DNA of 64,000 nucleotides from positions 1,282,656 to 1,346,655 of the forward strand of contig NZ_JAYMGZ010000001.1 of the NCBI RefSeq assembly GCF_037078405.1. Direction: 5' to 3'. Shown piece by piece: positions 61,253 to 64,000 of this stretch. The first letter of the stretch is position 1; each line of letters begins with the position of its first letter. Origin of the DNA: Haloarcula sp. DT43. Lineage in GTDB: Archaea > Halobacteriota > Halobacteria > Halobacteriales > Haloarculaceae. Position numbers and translations under genes: made by a program. Below the pieces are notes generated by a model. That model saw only the letters and a list, made by a program, of their open reading frames with translations. It was not told where the DNA came from and did not search any database.

Positions 61253-62023
61253 ATGGGACGGATACTATCTGAAAAAGGTGGGCCATCTCCAAAACTAGCC
61301 GGTCCTTCTGAGGCAGACAGTATTCCAGAAAAATTTCTAATTGATGGAGAAATTCCAACTTGGGCTAAAGCGACTCACTGGTTCACCTCTTTCGTTGAAT
61401 ATCTTGAAAATGAGTCAGTGGTTGCTCACAAAGCACTGAACTTTGCACCGTTTACTCAACGATGGGCTGGTGCTGCTTGGAGTGAGTTGTATCGGGTTGA
61501 TCAGAAAGCATGCCGATGGGCAGAGTCAACCGTACTGATTGAGTTCAGCGGATCGTATTGGCTTGATAAGGACTCGAAGGTATTCCTGCCACCCGTTACT
61601 TTTCTCACTGCGTTACAATCCTCTAAGTCTGCCCGTCAAAAAGCACTGAGTCGCACTTTGTCTGATTTACCCCGGTGGCAGTCAATTCGGGTAATTGGGG
61701 GTGAGGGTCATAATGGATACCCACGGGTTTTCTTGGGACTTTACCTCCCTGTTGAGGTAGACAATAGTTTCTTCGAACCAGTACTTGATGCCCATCTTAA
61801 CAACTGTCTTTGTGCTTCATTAGAGGCTCACATTTTAGATGATACCGTCAGTATAAATGGGCCGCCATCACACAAGTCTCGTCTTATTCATTCTCTTGGT
61901 GACAAAGTACCCGGTCTTAGTTCTGGAAGCGGGATTAGAGCAGAGTCTTGGGAAAAGAGAAAAATCGCTACGGCGTTGCACGCTGGTGGTTGCCGTCCGT
62001 ACTCTTTTGGTCGTAGTATATAA
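61253..62023 (+). CDS. Replication-protein-like gene, tentative
   Basis: 256 residues. The central part VIGGEGHNGYPRVFLGLYLP then VDNSFFEPVLDAHLNNC resembles the motif region of haloarchaeal plasmid/provirus Rep proteins. The metal-binding His pair of a functional HUH enzyme is not intact here (PRV where H would be expected). It may be a degenerate initiator or a relative with another role. Followed by about 225 bp without a gene. Confidence 0.45.
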   Translation: MGRILSEKGGPSPKLAGPSEADSIPEKFLIDGEIPTWAKATHWFTSFVEYLENESVVAHKALNFAPFTQRWAGAAWSELYRVDQKACRWAESTVLIEFSGSYWLDKDSKVFLPPVTFLTALQSSKSARQKALSRTLSDLPRWQSIRVIGGEGHNGYPRVFLGLYLPVEVDNSFFEPVLDAHLNNCLCASLEAHILDDTVSINGPPSHKSRLIHSLGDKVPGLSSGSGIRAESWEKRKIATALHAGGCRPYSFGRSI

Positions 62024-62248
62024 ATATATGATCGATAAGCGATAGACGGCGTGGGGATTGGTTTTCTTGAGTCATAACTTGATTACTTCTAACCACGTTA
62101 TTGGGTAGTTTTGCTTGTATGAGGTGTTTAGGTTGTTTGAGAAAGTCTGTGCATCCCAGCTGAATACTAGGGTGTACAATTTGACCAATACGGATAGTAG
62201 TAGAAACAAGGACTGGAGTTCAAAACCACCGCTCCAGGGGGTTCAAGA

Positions 62249-63367
62249 GTGACAGATTTCCCCTCACGACAAGGTGGTGCACTACGAGAGACCAGTGAAG
62301 CGGGCTCAAGTTCGCTGGAATCTATCCAACCAGAAGAAGCCGTTTCAAAGTTTCTCTCGTACAAAGAACCAGAAATCCGTCCACAAACACTCAAAGAATA
62401 CAAACGGAAATTAGACCACTTCATTGACTTCTGCAATAGCCAGAGTGTCGAGAATCTCAATCAATTAGATGGGCGAGTGATACAGGGTTTCCGACGATAT
62501 CGTCGGCTCGAGAGTACAGACCAGAGAGAACCACTCTCCACGAAAACGATGCGGGACGATATGTATCTCTTCAGAGACTTCGTTAAGTACTTAGAGTACA
62601 TCGAATCAGTCCCATCGGGTCTGAGTGACAAAATCGGCATTCCGGAACTGGGCTGGGGTGAAGGAGTCAGAGATACCAACATTAGCATTGACCGTCTCGA
62701 AATGATTCTGGAGCATCTAAGACAATATCAGTATGCCTCTCGGGAACACGTCGTCTGGAAGTTCCATGCGCACACCGGACGTCGACCTGGTGGTCTCTAC
62801 GCGATAGATTTGACTGACCTATATTTAGACAGTGATGAGCCCTATGTAGAACTCCGGCATCGGCCTGAAGAGACGGAACTGAAAAACGGCTACCGAGGAG
62901 AAGGTGAAATCTACCTTTCAGCCGACGCGGCTCAGATTTTCCTAGATTACATCAACCAAAACCGAATTGACGTAACGACGGAAAATGACCGAGAACCGTT
63001 TCTGACCTCACGCTACGGTCGTCTCTCTAAGTCAACAATGCGGACATATGTCTACAGATTCAGTCGTCCATGTATCATATCAGGACAATGTCCTCACGAT
63101 CAAGATATAGAATCATGCCAGGCAGCACAGTCAGATGATGTGGCATCGAAGTGTCCTTCAAGCCGTTCACCCTACGCTCTACGACACGGATACATCACTT
63201 CAAAACGTAGTGAGGGGGTTCCAGATCGGTTCATCAGTGGCCGATGTGATGTCAGTCCAGATGTTCTCGAGAAGCACTACGATGAGAGGACTGAGTCAGA
63301 AAAACGGGAACTGCGAAAAGAAGTGTTCGACAAAAGCCAGGAAAGCTCGACTGGTGGCTACGCATGA
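62249..63367 (+). CDS. Tyrosine recombinase, second copy
   Basis: 372 residues from a GTG start. Catalytic-domain pieces: HTGRRPGGLYAIDLTDLYLD (Arg), RPEETELKNGYRGEGEI (Lys region), SPYALRHGYITS, where Tyr replaces the first His of HxxR, and VLEKHYDERTESEKRE with the Tyr nucleophile. It carries the same type of Cys-rich insert (CIISGQCPHDQDIESCQAAQ, KCPSS). About a third identical to 60128 and same strand. The downstream frame overlaps by 4 nt. Confidence 0.9.
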   Translation: MTDFPSRQGGALRETSEAGSSSLESIQPEEAVSKFLSYKEPEIRPQTLKEYKRKLDHFIDFCNSQSVENLNQLDGRVIQGFRRYRRLESTDQREPLSTKTMRDDMYLFRDFVKYLEYIESVPSGLSDKIGIPELGWGEGVRDTNISIDRLEMILEHLRQYQYASREHVVWKFHAHTGRRPGGLYAIDLTDLYLDSDEPYVELRHRPEETELKNGYRGEGEIYLSADAAQIFLDYINQNRIDVTTENDREPFLTSRYGRLSKSTMRTYVYRFSRPCIISGQCPHDQDIESCQAAQSDDVASKCPSSRSPYALRHGYITSKRSEGVPDRFISGRCDVSPDVLEKHYDERTESEKRELRKEVFDKSQESSTGGYA

Positions 63368-63909
63368 ACCGAATACTCTCCGATGTTCTCTCGCTTTGGC
63401 CCAATGCACTTAAAAAAGGTAAGATACGCCAAGTCTTGGGAGAGCGTATCTTAGGTCTTATATCAGGTCTGTCCCACAACTTAAAACGTCAGTTCTCCTC
63501 TCCGCTATTTATCGCACTGCTCCTTACCCTGACTGCAAGCAAATCACAGAGTAAACTGGATAGCTTTACTCAGTGTGAAACACAGGCGACCGAGTCGCCT
63601 CAGGAGTTGGTTCAGGAGAACTCTATGTCCGGGAACGACTCGCATACTCCGCCTAATCCGGAGGGTGGAGGATCTGACTCTACCGCGGATCCCGGTGATG
63701 GTCCCAAAGGGATAATCTACGCCCGCGTCAGTTCTGGTGGTCAGCTCAATGGAAACGAAAGAGCTGATGGAAACGGTGAAGACGACGGCAGTATCTCCGG
63801 TCAGATTTCCGAGTTAGAAGACCTCGCTGAAAAACAGGGCATTGCTCTCCCCTATGACCCAATCACAGATGAAGCAAAGACTCAGTACCTCACAAAGCCG
63901 GTTAGTTAG
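63364..63909 (+). pseudogene. Serine-recombinase gene truncated by an ISH3-type copy
   Basis: The frame overlaps the upstream integrase by ATGA. Its first 87 residues hold a hydrophobic stretch (SSPLFIALLLTLTASKSQS). From MSGNDSH (63625) a resolvase N-terminus is readable: KGIIYARVSSGGQLNGNERA, SISGQISELEDLAEKQGIAL, with the catalytic Ser in ARVS. At 63883 an insertion sequence begins and the frame runs into it to a stop. The rest of the recombinase would lie beyond the window or is lost. Confidence 0.75.
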
Positions 63910-64000
63910 AACGTCTGCTTGCTGAAGATGTGTCCAAACACCAGCAGCAAGCAGACAGTGAAATCCACGAAGACCAGCTCCTTAACTTCCTCGTCAACCG
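63883..64000 (+). mobile_element. Left end of a second ISH3-type element
   Basis: CAGTACCTCACAAAGCCGGT and the following bases match the left end at 21855, including the start of the transposase (DNEIHEDQLLNFLVN region) with scattered differences. The flanking pentamer on the left is agact. The element continues past the window. Confidence 0.9.

Noticed and set aside
61253..62023. Functional rolling-circle HUH initiator
   Set aside because: Only a resemblance around GYPRVFLGLYLP; the paired metal-binding His are not present, so only a tentative Rep-like call was kept.

Overview
The window is from a haloarchaeon, most likely of the Haloarcula group. The left two thirds are GC-rich with acidic proteins, and archaeal informational genes are present (Rpo11, TFB, GatC/GatA, RNase P component 4, an Orc1/Cdc6). 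Promoters are TATA-like and many genes look leaderless. Cox, denitrification-type and halophile-only families fit the same picture. No tRNA, rRNA or CRISPR array was recognised. All assignments come from reading the sequence; no database was searched.

Layout. 1-12 kb is core chromosome: an alcohol dehydrogenase (cut by the window edge), cytochrome oxidase subunit III with a membrane protein and a C2H2-finger partner, rpoL, a ribbon/CAP-like membrane protein, hisF, a FIST sensor with a histidine kinase, and purL. 12-18.7 kb is an oxygen/nitrogen-respiration block. It holds two DUF2249-type proteins, a cupin, a detached HemA-tail protein, a polytopic NnrS-like protein, a winged-helix regulator with two paralogous membrane proteins, and a Tat-exported two-domain multicopper oxidase. 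Two CGAA-N4-TTCG sites, the motif reported for the regulator NarO, sit in its divergent promoters. A separate 19-bp palindrome lies upstream of the oxidase and recurs upstream of a radical-SAM/candidate-RiPP pair at 24.6 kb. A lower-GC insertion at about 18.8-24.5 kb separates these two loci. It carries an Orc1/Cdc6, a nuclease-like gene, a frameshifted ISH3-type element and a truncated second transposase. 26-44.5 kb is core again: PHP phosphoesterase, Asn-synthase-like, Nudix, TFB, GatCA, M48 protease, two glycosyltransferases, MFS, Rnp4, YhbY, MscS, and a BmpA-type nucleoside ABC importer.

From about 44.5 kb to the end the DNA is accessory. It holds a lipoprotein, VapBC flanked by a diverged repeat, a PD-(D/E)XK protein, and an HNH relic. 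A four-gene operon at 50.8-56.9 kb encodes a CoiA-like nuclease, an MrfA/Hrq1-type helicase, an MrfB-like exonuclease with HhH, and a Cas4-fold protein. Next come regulator and integrase relics, an unrecognised three-gene operon ending in a four-TM protein, two tyrosine recombinases flanking a Rep-like gene, and a serine recombinase cut by a second ISH3-type copy at the window end.

The most unusual signal is shared by two unrelated core genes. Just downstream of the stop codons of hisF and gatA lies a 137-148 bp unit with the same core (TTTTTC, R, CCCACGTTTTT, then AAAAAGGTGG). Each unit ends in a second, mostly synonymously diverged copy of the last 12-13 codons of the host gene plus a stop. 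This looks like a very small element that enters gene 3' ends and restores the reading frame. I know of no description of it.
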